Positions 8,862 to 17,594 of a stretch of DNA of 64,000 nt are shown here, piece after piece. How positions within the stretch are numbered: position 1 is the stretch's first letter; each line of letters begins with the position of its first letter. The stretch is from CBDBKL01 sp965206675 (GTDB taxonomy: Bacteria > Bdellovibrionota > Bdellovibrionia > Bdellovibrionales > JAKFYE01). The translations under genes and the position numbers were made by a program. The notes under the pieces were generated by a model. The model did no database searches. It was not told the DNA's origin and saw nothing but the letters and a program-made list of their open reading frames with translations. The stretch spans positions 124,001 to 188,000 of the forward strand of contig CBDBKL010000006.1 of NCBI GenBank assembly GCA_965206675.1. Direction: 5' to 3'.

Positions 8862-8897
8862 TAACCAATTGCAATTCACAAACGTCTACTGGTTAAA

Positions 8898-9761
8898 TCA
8901 CTCCACTAACTGACTATAGGTTTCTGGGCGACGATCTCGATAAAACTGCCAAGTGTCTCGAACCTGTTTAATCATATCCAGATCCAATTCAGCAGTGACA
9001 AGTTCATCTTGATCTCTTGAAGCTTGAGCAATGATCTGTCCTTTGGGATCACAAAAGTAAGATTGCCCATAAAACTCTCCAATGTTCCAAGGGGCTTCTG
9101 TGCCCACTCGGTTAATGGTCGCAATAAAATATCCGTTGGCTACGGCATGAGCGGGCTGTTCAATTTTCCAAAGGTATTCGGATAAACCTGCAACGGTGGC
9201 TGAGGGGTTAAAAACAATTTCTGCACCATTGAGCCCAAGGCAACGAGCTCCATCGGGAAAGTGACGATCGTAACAGATATAAACTCCTATGGTAGCGTAT
9301 TGAGTTTTAAAAACGGGATAACCTAAGTTGCCTGGTTTAAAGAAAAACTTTTCCCAAAAACCTGCCACTTGCGGAATATGATTTTTTCGATATTTCCCTA
9401 GGTAAGTTCCATCGGCATCAATAACAGCAGCCGTGTTATAGTAAACGCCTGTCATTTCCTCTTCGTAGATGGGAACAACCATAACCATAGAGTGTTTTTT
9501 AGCTAACTCTTGCATCATGACCACAGTAGGACCATCGGGTATGGGCTCTGCCAATCCATACCATTTTGTATCTTGGGATGGACAAAAATAGGGGCCTGTA
9601 AACACTTCTTGAAAGCATAAAACTTGAACCCCTTGTTGAGCGGCTTTTTCCACATAGGGTAAGTGAGCTTCTATCATTCCTTTGCGATGATCTTTGCAGG
9701 GCTTTGATGTATCAACTTTGTTTCCCATTTGGATAAGACCACATTTTACATTTCTTGCCAT
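8898..9761 (-). CDS. Nitrilase-superfamily amidase, probable beta-ureidopropionase
   Basis: 287 residues with the complete nitrilase triad: Glu52 (CFQEVF), Lys126 (GKYRKNHIP) and Cys163 (YICYDRHFP). Within the superfamily it matches the N-carbamoyl-amide hydrolase branch, which hydrolyses N-carbamoyl-beta-alanine (or 3-ureidoisobutyrate) to the beta-amino acid, CO2 and ammonia. This is the third step of reductive pyrimidine breakdown. It lies 17 bp behind hydA in one operon, and preA is divergent from them, so the context fixes the role well. Cytoplasmic; family length normal. Confidence 0.88.
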   Translation of the reverse strand: MARNVKCGLIQMGNKVDTSKPCKDHRKGMIEAHLPYVEKAAQQGVQVLCFQEVFTGPYFCPSQDTKWYGLAEPIPDGPTVVMMQELAKKHSMVMVVPIYEEEMTGVYYNTAAVIDADGTYLGKYRKNHIPQVAGFWEKFFFKPGNLGYPVFKTQYATIGVYICYDRHFPDGARCLGLNGAEIVFNPSATVAGLSEYLWKIEQPAHAVANGYFIATINRVGTEAPWNIGEFYGQSYFCDPKGQIIAQASRDQDELVTAELDLDMIKQVRDTWQFYRDRRPETYSQLVE

Positions 9762-9778
9762 ATTTCCCTACCTATTAT

Positions 9779-11164
9779 TTAAAGTGCAAAGTTAAAAGGT
9801 TTTCTTTTAATAAAGCTTCCCTGTCCTTTAGTGACTTGGTCGGTTTTTCCTTCTCGAACCACGATGTGGCCATTAGACAAAACGGTTCTCACCTTTCCGG
9901 TGAGTTCCCAACCTTCATACATAGAGTAATCCACGTTATGGTGATGAGTTTTTGCACTGATGGTGTGTTTTTTATTGGGATCAAAGATAACAATATCGGC
10001 ATCTTTTCCAAGACCAAGGCTTCCTTTATTGTGAAGACCAAAAATATTAGCAGGGTTCGTGCACATAACTTCTACAAAACGGTTCATGGTCAGTCGTCCT
10101 TTGCGCACGCCTTCGGAGTAGACGAGTTCCATACGATGTTCGATTCCCGGACCGCCGTTGGGAATTTTGGAAAAATCATCTTTGCCCATATCTTTTTGTC
10201 CGCAAAAGTTAAAGGGACAGTGATCTGTTGCGACGGTGTGCACGTGGCCTGATTGAAGACCGTACCATAGGGCTTCTTGATCGTCTTTTTTTCTCATAGG
10301 GGGAGACATGACGTACTTTGCGCCTTCAAAGCCTTCTTTTTCATAGACGGAGTCATCGAGAAGAAGGTATTGCGTACATGTTTCCACTAGAATTCTTTGA
10401 TCTCTTAAAAACTTTTTTAAAACTTCATTGATGGTTTGTCGAGCTGATGTGTGCACGAGGTAAATACTAGAGCCTGTTTTATAGGCCAGGTCCATCACTC
10501 GATTCGCCGCTTCTGATTCTGCCAGTGCGGGGTGAGCAAGGGGGTGATAGCGAGGAGAGAGTGTTCCTTCTTCTTTAAATTGTTCTGTTAGAATGTCGAT
10601 CATATCGCCGTTTTCGGCGTGAACGGTGACGAGTCCTCCTAGGCGGCGCACTTCTTTCATAAGACCGAGCATCATTTTATCATCAATCATGAGGGCACCT
10701 TTATAGGCCATAAAGGTTTTAAAAGAAGTGATTCCTCCTTCGATAATCCCTGCAATTTCTTTTTTTGTTTTTTCGTTAAAGTCAGTGACAGCGCAGTGAA
10801 AGGAATAATCTCCTACGGCTTTTTTTGCTTTTTCATGCCATGTGTTTAGACAATCTTGAAGGCTATTGCCTTGGGTTTGGATGGCAAAGTCTACGATGGA
10901 GGTTGTGCCTCCATGGAAACCGGCTAGGGTTCCTGTTTCAAAATCATCTGAAGCCATAGTTCCCATAAAGGGAAGTTCCATGTGTGTGTGGGCGTCTATT
11001 CCTCCGGGGATGACGTAGCAATCTTTGGCGTCCAAGGTTTCATCGGCGGGGTAATCAAGGTTTTGGCCGATAGCTACAATTTTTCCTTCGGAAACGTAGA
11101 TATCCCCTGGGTAGTGATCATGGGCAGAGTAGATGTGACCATTTTTAATAAGAATATTTGCCAT
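9779..11164 (-). CDS. hydA: Dihydropyrimidinase (hydantoinase)
   Basis: About 461 residues from the ATG at 11164, which follows an AAGGGA site; an in-frame TTG at 11182 is less likely. The amidohydrolase metal ligands are all visible: GGIDAHTHMELP (HxH), the carboxylated-Lys site SFKTFMAYKG, VHAENGD, YLVHTSA and VATDHCPF. It opens the ring of 5,6-dihydrouracil or dihydrothymine to the N-carbamoyl beta-amino acid, step two of reductive pyrimidine degradation. It heads a two-gene operon with the ureidopropionase-like gene and is transcribed away from preA across a 226-bp spacer that must hold both promoters. Confidence 0.92.
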   Translation of the reverse strand: MANILIKNGHIYSAHDHYPGDIYVSEGKIVAIGQNLDYPADETLDAKDCYVIPGGIDAHTHMELPFMGTMASDDFETGTLAGFHGGTTSIVDFAIQTQGNSLQDCLNTWHEKAKKAVGDYSFHCAVTDFNEKTKKEIAGIIEGGITSFKTFMAYKGALMIDDKMMLGLMKEVRRLGGLVTVHAENGDMIDILTEQFKEEGTLSPRYHPLAHPALAESEAANRVMDLAYKTGSSIYLVHTSARQTINEVLKKFLRDQRILVETCTQYLLLDDSVYEKEGFEGAKYVMSPPMRKKDDQEALWYGLQSGHVHTVATDHCPFNFCGQKDMGKDDFSKIPNGGPGIEHRMELVYSEGVRKGRLTMNRFVEVMCTNPANIFGLHNKGSLGLGKDADIVIFDPNKKHTISAKTHHHNVDYSMYEGWELTGKVRTVLSNGHIVVREGKTDQVTKGQGSFIKRKPFNFAL

Positions 11165-11390
11165 AGAGAAATCCCTTCCCAAAACCTATATAAAGTATGA
11201 CTAAGGGCTGTCAATAGCGACACAATGATACTTGTCTGTCACGAAAATAATCTTTCAGTATTCTTTTTTTGATCTCAGTTAGTATCTACCACGAGAGCTG
11301 CCTTTCTATAGCATTAGAGGTAAAATGATAACTTGCGACATTACCCTTTACAGAAAATTTGTTAAGAATGGTTAAAGCTAGGAGGCCCTA

Positions 11391-12476
11391 ATGAGTCAGA
11401 AGCTCGAGTGTTATCAGAATGGTATTCGATTTGAAAATCCCTTTTTAGTCGGTTCCGGACCTCCTTCTACAAATGCTAAGGTGATTGGTCGTTCTTTGGA
11501 AGCGGGCTGGGGTGGCTCGGTGATTAAGACACTTTCTTTGGATCACACAAAGGTGCGCAACATTGCTCCTCGCTACGGTAAGCATTTTCATCAGGGAGAG
11601 TGCATTGGTTTTACGAATAACGAATTGATCACGGATCGTCCTATTGATGTTTGGGTGGAGGAGATTAAGGAGCTTAAGAAGAAATTTCCCACGAAGGTAT
11701 TGATTGCTTCTATTATGGATGAGCCTGTTAAGGAAAATTGGCATCAGTTGACAGAGATGGTGTGTAAAGCTGGTGTGGACATGATTGAGTTGAATTTGTC
11801 TTGTCCTCATGGGATGCCGGAGAGAAAAATGGGTCAGGCCATGGGTCAGTGTCCGGATATTATTAAAGATGTGGTGGGTTGGTGTAAGGAAGCATCGACT
11901 GTTCCTATTCTGGCAAAGATGACTCCGAATATTACGAACATTACGGAGCCAGCTAAGGCGGCTTTGGATTCGGGTGCGGATGGTTTAACAGCGATTAATA
12001 CAATTTTATCTGTAGCGAGCATTGATATGAAAACTTTTAAACCTGTCCCGAATGTTAAGGGTGTGAGTGCTTTTGGTGGTTATTCGTATACGGCAGTGAA
12101 ACCTGTGGGTTTGAGAATGGTGGGAGAGTTATCTATGGCTTTTCCTGGTGTGGAGATTTCTGGTGTGGGCGGTATTATGAACGGCCAGAGTGCTGCAGAG
12201 TACGTGTGTATGGGTGCGGGCACTTTGCAAGTGTGCACGAAGATCATGCTGGATGGATTTAAAGTCATTGATATGTTGAAGAGTGAATTGGTGGCTATAC
12301 TTGATGAGCACGAGATGGATCATCTTCATGATTTAAAGGGTAAGTCGTTAGAGTACTTTGGAACGATGAAGGAGATGGCGGATCGTTTGGAGGCTTCTAA
12401 GAAAGAGACGAAGGCTCACACGAATTCTTTCAATCAAGATAACATTGTGGACGTTTCTAAAGAACTCACAAACTAA
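11391..12476 (+). CDS. preA: Dihydropyrimidine dehydrogenase, FMN subunit (PreA-like), without the ferredoxin domain
   Basis: 361 residues with AGGAGG five bases before ATG. The dihydroorotate-dehydrogenase-like TIM barrel is complete: FLVGSGPPS, LIASIMDE, IELNLSCPHG, LAKMTPNITN, and GVGGIMNGQSA for phosphate binding. It should reduce uracil/thymine to the dihydro form. E. coli PreA (about 411 residues) and mammalian DPD carry a C-terminal part with two [4Fe-4S] ferredoxin motifs; here the protein ends just after the segment that matches DPD up to that point, and no CxxCxxC follows. No preT-like NAD/FAD partner gene is in the window. Electrons must come from an unseen partner encoded elsewhere. 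Confidence 0.85.
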   Translation: MSQKLECYQNGIRFENPFLVGSGPPSTNAKVIGRSLEAGWGGSVIKTLSLDHTKVRNIAPRYGKHFHQGECIGFTNNELITDRPIDVWVEEIKELKKKFPTKVLIASIMDEPVKENWHQLTEMVCKAGVDMIELNLSCPHGMPERKMGQAMGQCPDIIKDVVGWCKEASTVPILAKMTPNITNITEPAKAALDSGADGLTAINTILSVASIDMKTFKPVPNVKGVSAFGGYSYTAVKPVGLRMVGELSMAFPGVEISGVGGIMNGQSAAEYVCMGAGTLQVCTKIMLDGFKVIDMLKSELVAILDEHEMDHLHDLKGKSLEYFGTMKEMADRLEASKKETKAHTNSFNQDNIVDVSKELTN

Positions 12477-12539
12477 CAGCAATCTTTATCTGTAATTTCA
12501 TAGAAATCAGATCTTCCCACCTAAAAAAGGCAACTAAAA

Positions 12540-12839
12540 TTAAGCAACTTTAGGGGGTTTAATACTAATTGAGACTTTCAATGCAAAGGCCACTTTGGTA
12601 AGGAAATCCATACTCACTTGACTGACTATCCCTGATTCCATACGAGCAATAGACGATTGCTTAGTTCCAATAAGTTTAGCAAGTTTTGCTTGAGATAAAT
12701 TTTTCTTTAATCTCTTATTTTTAAGATTTTTGATAATTCGTTTCTTTTCTAAAACAAGAGAAATTTCCATATCCGTAAGTCCCATACCTTTTGCGAAATC
12801 TTTTGCTGTCTTATAAACAACTGTATTTTTCTTTTTCAT
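12540..12839 (-). CDS. XRE-family HTH antitoxin-like regulator
   Basis: 99 residues. The C-terminal half is a Cro/C1-type helix-turn-helix (NLSQAKLAKLIGTKQSSIARMESG). The N-terminal part (AKGMGLTDMEISLVLEKKRI) resembles HigA-type antitoxins. No toxin gene is adjacent; the IS1595 element sits just upstream of the operator, so any partner may have been lost or displaced. It probably controls itself through the 26-bp palindrome 47 bp before its start. Confidence 0.75.
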   Translation of the reverse strand: MKKKNTVVYKTAKDFAKGMGLTDMEISLVLEKKRIIKNLKNKRLKKNLSQAKLAKLIGTKQSSIARMESGIVSQVSMDFLTKVAFALKVSISIKPPKVA

Positions 12840-12885
12840 ATACTTCCCTCTCCACTTGTCTCAAAATAACAATATTCATTTCTAC

Positions 12886-12911
12886 ACTCTATAACGAAAT
12901 CGTTATAGAGT
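12886..12911. promoter_or_regulatory. Perfect 26-bp palindromic operator
   Basis: ACTCTATAACGA-AA-TCGTTATAGAGT: two perfect 12-bp arms around 2 bp, in front of the HTH gene and 12 bp from the IS1595 end. Size and place fit an autoregulatory site for the XRE protein. Confidence 0.65.
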
Positions 12912-12923
12912 CAAGTTATTTGT

Positions 12924-13693
12924 AAAAATTTTGGTTCAAGATAACTTAAGGGGTTTTTGACGCAACATAGAAAGTAATAATCTATAGAGGTCTTGATTTC
13001 TGTGGTTAAATCTAAACTCACACTCTTTTAAATGCAAATAAAAAGTACTCTTACTCATGCCGCGGAATTTAGATAGCCTTACCTTAGCTAATCCCCAAAA
13101 GTTCTCTATCCCGTTAATATGGTTTCTCACATTTCCTTGCTTCTTTGAAAACTCATTGTTTCCATGATGAACTCTGTAATGTTTCTTATAACCCATGTCT
13201 ACAAGTCCATCATACGTTTTAAAGCCATCTGTAAACAAAACCGAGTCCTTAGCTATCTTTGTGCTTATAAGAGAGAAAATCTCACTTCTAGAGCAATTTC
13301 TAATCACTTGGGTATAAACCTTGCCTTCTCTTTTCTTAAGACCAAAGACTATCGTTTTACCACTTGCTCCCCTTCCTCTTCTGCCACGAACCCGTCTTGC
13401 TCCAAAGTAGCTCTCATCCATTTCTATCTCACCTTTGTCAAACATGCTCTCTTGTTCACAAAACTGAACTATTGTTTCTCGTAGTTTTTTTAAAATGTTG
13501 TTAATACTTGGACGACTAATTTCTGTTAGCTTGGATATTTGTTCGGCTGTTAAATCAATGCTAAAATACTTAATAATTTGACGAAATTTAGCTTCTGAAA
13601 TCCTTGAACGCACACAATACCTATTTTTCACAATAATCACAGTAAGTTAACTCCTCTCAAAGTCAACTTAAGTTATCTTGAACCAAAATTTTT
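12924..13693 (-). mobile_element. IS1595-type insertion sequence, apparently complete
   Basis: About 770 bp bounded by 27-bp perfect inverted repeats (12924-12950 and 13667-13693) with the core GGTTCAAGATAACTTAAG. It contains one transposase gene on the minus strand. I could not identify an unambiguous target-site duplication. Two decayed partial copies occur at about 56300-56478 (opposite orientation) and 58736-58838, so the element has moved in this genome before. Confidence 0.85.
12936..13640 (-). CDS. IS1595-family transposase (ISXO2-like DDE)
   Basis: 234 residues. An N-terminal helix-turn-helix (ISKLTEISRPSINNILKKL) is followed by the ISXO2-like catalytic domain: MDESYFGARR for the first Asp, LFTDGFKTYDG for the second, and INGIENFWG with Asn/Glu for the third site. 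The short-length IS1595 members lack the N-terminal zinc ribbon, as here. It fills nearly the whole element and no frame break is visible, so it may still be active. Confidence 0.9.
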   Translation of the reverse strand: MIIVKNRYCVRSRISEAKFRQIIKYFSIDLTAEQISKLTEISRPSINNILKKLRETIVQFCEQESMFDKGEIEMDESYFGARRVRGRRGRGASGKTIVFGLKKREGKVYTQVIRNCSRSEIFSLISTKIAKDSVLFTDGFKTYDGLVDMGYKKHYRVHHGNNEFSKKQGNVRNHINGIENFWGLAKVRLSKFRGMSKSTFYLHLKECEFRFNHRNQDLYRLLLSMLRQKPLKLS

Positions 13694-13900
13694 TGACCGA
13701 ACAGTTAATAATTTTTATGACTCAAAAGTAAAAGTTGATTATCAAAGTAAAATATTTTTTAATAATGTTCTCCTTTTAGCCCGATTTGTCTTCAAGTAAA
13801 AATACCTGCAATATACCCCAAGCACACCATTTTTTCATCCTTGCTGAACACAAATCACAAAGTAGCTTTAGGTTAGACTCTGAATGACAAGCTATGATTA

Positions 13901-13961
13901 GAAAATTGGAGTTAAAAACTCCATTTTTTTAGTAAAATTGGAGTTTTTAACTCCAATTTTC
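13901..13961. repeat. 23-bp perfect inverted repeat upstream of the ATPase gene
   Basis: Arms at 13901-13923 and 13939-13961 are exact reverse complements, separated by 15 bp. Each arm holds its own small dyad (TTGGAGTT...AACTCCAA). The right arm abuts the -35 box, so the pair could be two operator sites or a regulatory cruciform. Confidence 0.75.
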
Positions 13962-13991
13962 TTGACTTTAAATGTCCTATTATATTATAAT
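13962..13991 (+). promoter_or_regulatory. Strong sigma-70 promoter giving a leaderless transcript
   Basis: TTGACT (13962-13967), 18 bp, TATAAT (13986-13991). The ATG of the ATPase is only 6 bp after the -10 box, so the transcript would begin at or near the start codon with no Shine-Dalgarno site. Confidence 0.7.
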
Positions 13992-13997
13992 GAGCGT

Positions 13998-15122
13998 ATG
14001 TATTCTCGAAGATTGAAATTTTCTCAAGAACACAGCTCCTTTCTCTTTGGCCCTCGAGGAGTTGGTAAATCTTGGTTTCTAGCCCACAAATACAAGAAGG
14101 CCCTTTTCTTTGACCTACTCAATTCAGACACCTACACAGAACTACTGGCTTCTCCTCACAACCTTTCTCGCTATATTCCCGATGATTTTAAGCAATGGAT
14201 TATCATTGATGAGATTCAAAAAATTCCTGCCCTCCTAGATGAAGTCCACAGACTTATTGCTACAAGAAATCTCAAGTTTATTTTGACAGGATCAAGCGCA
14301 AGGAAACTAAAGGCAAAAAATATCAATCTTCTTGCAGGAAGAGCACTTACAGAATACATGTACCCCCTGACTGTACCAGAACTTGGCAGCGACTTTTCTC
14401 TTAAAAAATCCTTAAAGTATGGACACCTTCCTATGGCGTACCGTTCAAAAACTCCGAAGAAATTTTTAGCAAGCTATGTCCACACCTATATGAAAGAGGA
14501 AATTCAACAGGAGGGACTAACAAGAAGATTACCAAATTTCTCTCGGTTTTTAATAGCAGCGAGCTTTTCTCAAGGTAGCCCTCTTAATCTTTCCCATATT
14601 TCAAGGGAATGTTCTGTTCATCGTAAGGTGGTGGAATCCTATTTTTCCATTCTCAGAGATACCCTTTTATCTTATGAACTCAAACCCTTTGTAAAAAAAG
14701 CAAAACGCAAACTCGTCAAGTCTGTTAAGTTTTACTATTTTGATGTAGGTATATTTCAAACCCTTCGTCCTCAAGGCCCTCTGGATACACAAATTAATGG
14801 AATTGCATTAGAAACTCTTGTGCTTCAAGAAATTCTTGCTCAAAACAAATACCAAGATTGCAATTACCAGGTATATTATTGGCGCACTCAAGGAAATAAA
14901 CATGAGGTTGATTTTATTCTCTATGGTGAAAAGGGATTAAAAGCCATTGAAGTTAAATTTTCAGAAAAAATAAAATCCTCTGATTATCAAGGGCTTTTAG
15001 AATTTTCTAAAGATTACCCACAAGCAAAATTATTTTTACTTTATATGGGTAAAAAAAGCTATACTTTCGATAATATTCAAATTTTACCTGTAGAAAAATT
15101 TCTTAAAAAAATGCCTTTATAA
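13998..15122 (+). CDS. AAA-type ATPase with DUF4143 C-terminal domain
   Basis: 374 residues from the ATG at 13998; an upstream in-frame start at 13938 would overlap the promoter. Walker A is GPRGVGKSW, Walker B is WIIIDEIQKIP, followed by the sensor-like LTGSSARKL. The C-terminal third has the DUF4143 features, including VYYWRTQGNKHEVDFIL...KAIEVKFS, which reads as a PD-(D/E)XK-like nuclease remnant (D, then E-V-K). Such ATPases are widespread accessory genes; their role is unsettled. A paralogue lies at 56626-57810. Expression probably depends on the leaderless promoter and dyad operators just upstream. Confidence 0.88.
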   Translation: MYSRRLKFSQEHSSFLFGPRGVGKSWFLAHKYKKALFFDLLNSDTYTELLASPHNLSRYIPDDFKQWIIIDEIQKIPALLDEVHRLIATRNLKFILTGSSARKLKAKNINLLAGRALTEYMYPLTVPELGSDFSLKKSLKYGHLPMAYRSKTPKKFLASYVHTYMKEEIQQEGLTRRLPNFSRFLIAASFSQGSPLNLSHISRECSVHRKVVESYFSILRDTLLSYELKPFVKKAKRKLVKSVKFYYFDVGIFQTLRPQGPLDTQINGIALETLVLQEILAQNKYQDCNYQVYYWRTQGNKHEVDFILYGEKGLKAIEVKFSEKIKSSDYQGLLEFSKDYPQAKLFLLYMGKKSYTFDNIQILPVEKFLKKMPL

Positions 15123-15322
15123 GTAAGGACTCATGTACACCCTAAACGGTTTCCTTCATACTCTTTTAACGTCTTATTTTTTAAAATTGTTACAATCAAT
15201 TAGCCTCTCTAAAAATCAACCTTAAGACATCATAAACAAGATTTTGACTTCCTCAAAAAATTGATCTAAGCCCCAACCACAAACTGAGAGGATTTACATC
15301 CTACGAGTCAAAGGAGCAAAAT

Positions 15323-15810
15323 ATGAAACATATAGTCACTATACTTTTTATTTTTGCGATAGGTTTTACGACTGAGGCTAAGAGCACGGCATTTTTTCAA
15401 GAGACATCTATAGAAGAGTCAGAGGATATCCTATCTTTTGTGCGTAAAATTCATGCTCGTTACTATTACTGCTATGACAAGTTTGAGAATTATAGTAAAT
15501 AGAAGTGGTGACCCAGAAGCTCTTTACTTTTCTGACAGAAAAAGCGCAATGGATGATAGTTAGCGAGGGTGAATCAACTGATACCATTGAATATTCTTTT
15601 AGTCGTGCGGCCGCATTGGGTTTGATATTTGGAGGACGAACTGAATCTAAACGGGTTTTGCGTCGGCTCTTGGCGCACGTGCAATCTGACGATGATAAAC
15701 AATTTCTTGAGATTGCCTTATTGTCACACGATCAGTTACAAACAGAGGGGCTAGCAGCGTACTACGATGGCGGACTTATTGTACATTACTCACCCGCCAG
15801 CCCTTATTAA
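15323..15810 (+). pseudogene. Broken small secreted-protein gene
   Basis: A reading frame at 15323 with AAGGAG in front encodes 59 residues beginning with a signal peptide (MKHIVTILFIFAIGFTTEAK) and stops at 15502. A second frame, offset by one base, runs from GTG at 15505 to 15810 for 101 residues without a signal of its own. The arrangement reads as one exported protein split by a frameshift and stop near 15500, but two independent small genes cannot be excluded. Neither half is recognised. Confidence 0.45.
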
Positions 15811-15842
15811 GAAGACACTGCTGTCAGAAAGAATACCCACTT

Positions 15843-16196
15843 TTATGTAAGTAATTTTTTATAAGAGGTTAGGCTTAGTTTTTCAGCGAGTCTTTTTGCG
15901 ATACTTTCTGTTATCTTTCTTCTTCCGTTCTCATAAGCAGAAATATTTGTTACAGAAATTTTAGTCTTTTTGAAAAGTTCATATTGAGATATATTTTTTC
16001 TTATACGCAAACTTTTAAGGTAAATAGCTCCTCTGGGGCGATTTTTACGAGAATTCAACAAAACCTTCTCAGAAGGTATTAATAAATTCTCACCATACTT
16101 TAAACTATCAACAAGAGACAAAATTGTAGCTTTATCTTTCTTTGTCATTTTAACTTTCTTTCCTTCAATTTCTAATTCAGTAAGGTGCTTTTTCAT
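15843..16196 (-). CDS. XRE-family HTH regulator (antitoxin-like)
   Basis: 117 residues from the ATG at 16196 (an in-frame TTG at 16208 is possible). The C-terminal half is a Cro/C1 helix-turn-helix: RKNISQYELFKKTKISVTNISAYENGRRKI. The N-terminal half has the layout of HigA/MqsA-like antitoxins. The gene starts 14 bp after the end of an exported-protein gene on the same strand. A 75-bp piece of a close relative of this gene is found at about 22888-22962, in front of the reverse transcriptase. Confidence 0.75.
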   Translation of the reverse strand: MKKHLTELEIEGKKVKMTKKDKATILSLVDSLKYGENLLIPSEKVLLNSRKNRPRGAIYLKSLRIRKNISQYELFKKTKISVTNISAYENGRRKITESIAKRLAEKLSLTSYKKLLT

Positions 16197-16210
16197 GTGT
16201 ACCGACAACT

Positions 16211-16744
16211 TTAATTTAATATTTTACAGGGGTTTTCAACGATGTCGTCTTCAAAGTTAAGAAAGATGTAATTGATTAGAAATTCTCTGACTTCAGGGTG
16301 ATTAGAGGGATTAACATGCATTAAACCCATCACAAGTTCCTTAACATTAAAATCCCCATTTTCGACATACACTTGCACCCAATCTAGGTTTCCTTTTTCA
16401 ATAGCCTGAAAAAAACCTCGTAGTTTGCCTTCGGGGTTAGCGGCCTCTTCAGTGATGTTAAGCTTCTTGGCATAGGACCAGAATTGCGTATGAAGCTGCA
16501 TGGGCCATCTTCCCTGCCCTGTTACGGAAGATAGGGGGATGCCTTCTAGTGGTGTCTCCGCTATTCTTTCTTGCATCTCATCTAGACTAACCCTTTCAGA
16601 TCTCTGATTTTTCCCAGGGGATTCCAAGTTTTGTTCGTTTATTTCGGGTGGATTGGTTGGTTTAAGATCATCGGCCGATGATAAAAAGGAGTAGAAGACT
16701 ACGGCCACAAACACAAGTGAGCTGTTTATAAAGGATTTTGGCAT
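16211..16744 (-). CDS. Secreted protein of unknown function
   Basis: 177 residues with a signal peptide (about residues 1-24, ending FLSSADD). The middle (GKLRGFFQAIEKGNLDWVQVYVENG) resembles a single ankyrin-like helix pair, but no full repeat set is present. The first 70 mature residues are polar and likely disordered. It is followed at 14 bp by an HTH gene on the same strand. Not recognised. Confidence 0.55.
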   Translation of the reverse strand: MPKSFINSSLVFVAVVFYSFLSSADDLKPTNPPEINEQNLESPGKNQRSERVSLDEMQERIAETPLEGIPLSSVTGQGRWPMQLHTQFWSYAKKLNITEEAANPEGKLRGFFQAIEKGNLDWVQVYVENGDFNVKELVMGLMHVNPSNHPEVREFLINYIFLNFEDDIVENPCKILN

Positions 16745-16870
16745 CTGAATACTATAGCTTTTTCCTGTGTATTATAAAAGAATTCATTACAATTATGTCA
16801 AATTTACTTAAAATTCAAAAAAATTGACACATTATTTTCTGTTAATTTTTTAACCTTTAACACTTTTACT

Positions 16871-17491
16871 TTAAAGGGAAAAGTCTTTTTTCCTTAAATA
16901 ATAAGCGTCACTAGGCTGAGGCAATCCTTTGTACTCCTTTTCCCGAACAAAGCCAGCCTTTTCTACAACTCTAATTGAGGCTTCATTAGAGCGAGCAATA
17001 ATGGCAAAAACACGATCAAGCTGTAAATCCTCAAAGGCAAATTGCACGAGAGCCCTGACAGATTCCGTAGCCAATCCTTGCCCCTGATGTTTAGGTGCAA
17101 TGGCGTAGTGAACAGAAGCTGAGTTCTTCTCTGGAAAGTGTGCTAATTTCACATATCCTACCAACTCATTAGAGACGTAAACCCCAAAATAGCCAGAAAT
17201 ACTATTATAAGCATCTGGAAAAATGCCCTCAATATGTTTGTCCACTACTGCTTCTACTACCTCCGAAGTGGCCTTGCCATCTGAATGAAGAGACCCCATT
17301 TCTGGATGACTTAATATTTCTCGTAGCCTTTGGATGCTCTCTGAATTATTTATAAGTTGTATTTTGACTCTTGAAGCTGTTTTTCCATCCAGCCCAGCTA
17401 AACTATATGCAGAACATTCACTGGCAGAAACCGAACATGAAAAACTCATACATAAGAAAAAGGTATAGAGAAAACCTGTTTTTCGCAACAT
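16871..17491 (-). CDS. Exported GNAT acetyltransferase, copy 1
   Basis: 206 residues. Residues 1-24 form a signal peptide (MLRKTGFLYTFFLCMSFS then SVSAS). The rest is a RimJ/RimL-type GNAT fold: a VYVSNELVGYVKL beta-4 strand, the acetyl-CoA loop HQGQGLATESVRALVQFAF, and the C-terminal ARSNEASIRVVEKAGFV. GNATs use acetyl-CoA, which is absent from the periplasm, so export suggests action outside the cell (for example in a host cell) or an unusual donor. Two close paralogues follow at 17595 and 22172 with conserved promoters. The substrate is unknown. Confidence 0.8.
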   Translation of the reverse strand: MLRKTGFLYTFFLCMSFSCSVSASECSAYSLAGLDGKTASRVKIQLINNSESIQRLREILSHPEMGSLHSDGKATSEVVEAVVDKHIEGIFPDAYNSISGYFGVYVSNELVGYVKLAHFPEKNSASVHYAIAPKHQGQGLATESVRALVQFAFEDLQLDRVFAIIARSNEASIRVVEKAGFVREKEYKGLPQPSDAYYLRKKDFSL

Positions 17492-17499
17492 ACGTTGCT

Positions 17500-17528
17500 A
17501 ATATAGTTCAATGAAAACACTCAAACAA
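17500..17528 (-). promoter_or_regulatory. Conserved near-leaderless promoter of GNAT copy 1
   Basis: On the minus strand TTGTTT (17523-17528), 17 bp, TATATT (17500-17505), then only 8 bases to ATG. The same boxes and spacing precede the two paralogues (18227-18255 and 22801-22829). No Shine-Dalgarno site lies between. Confidence 0.65.
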
Positions 17529-17594
17529 GAACACTTAGTTTTTTATAGAGTGATTTAGTAAACTATACTTAAGACGTTGTAAAAAATCTTACCT

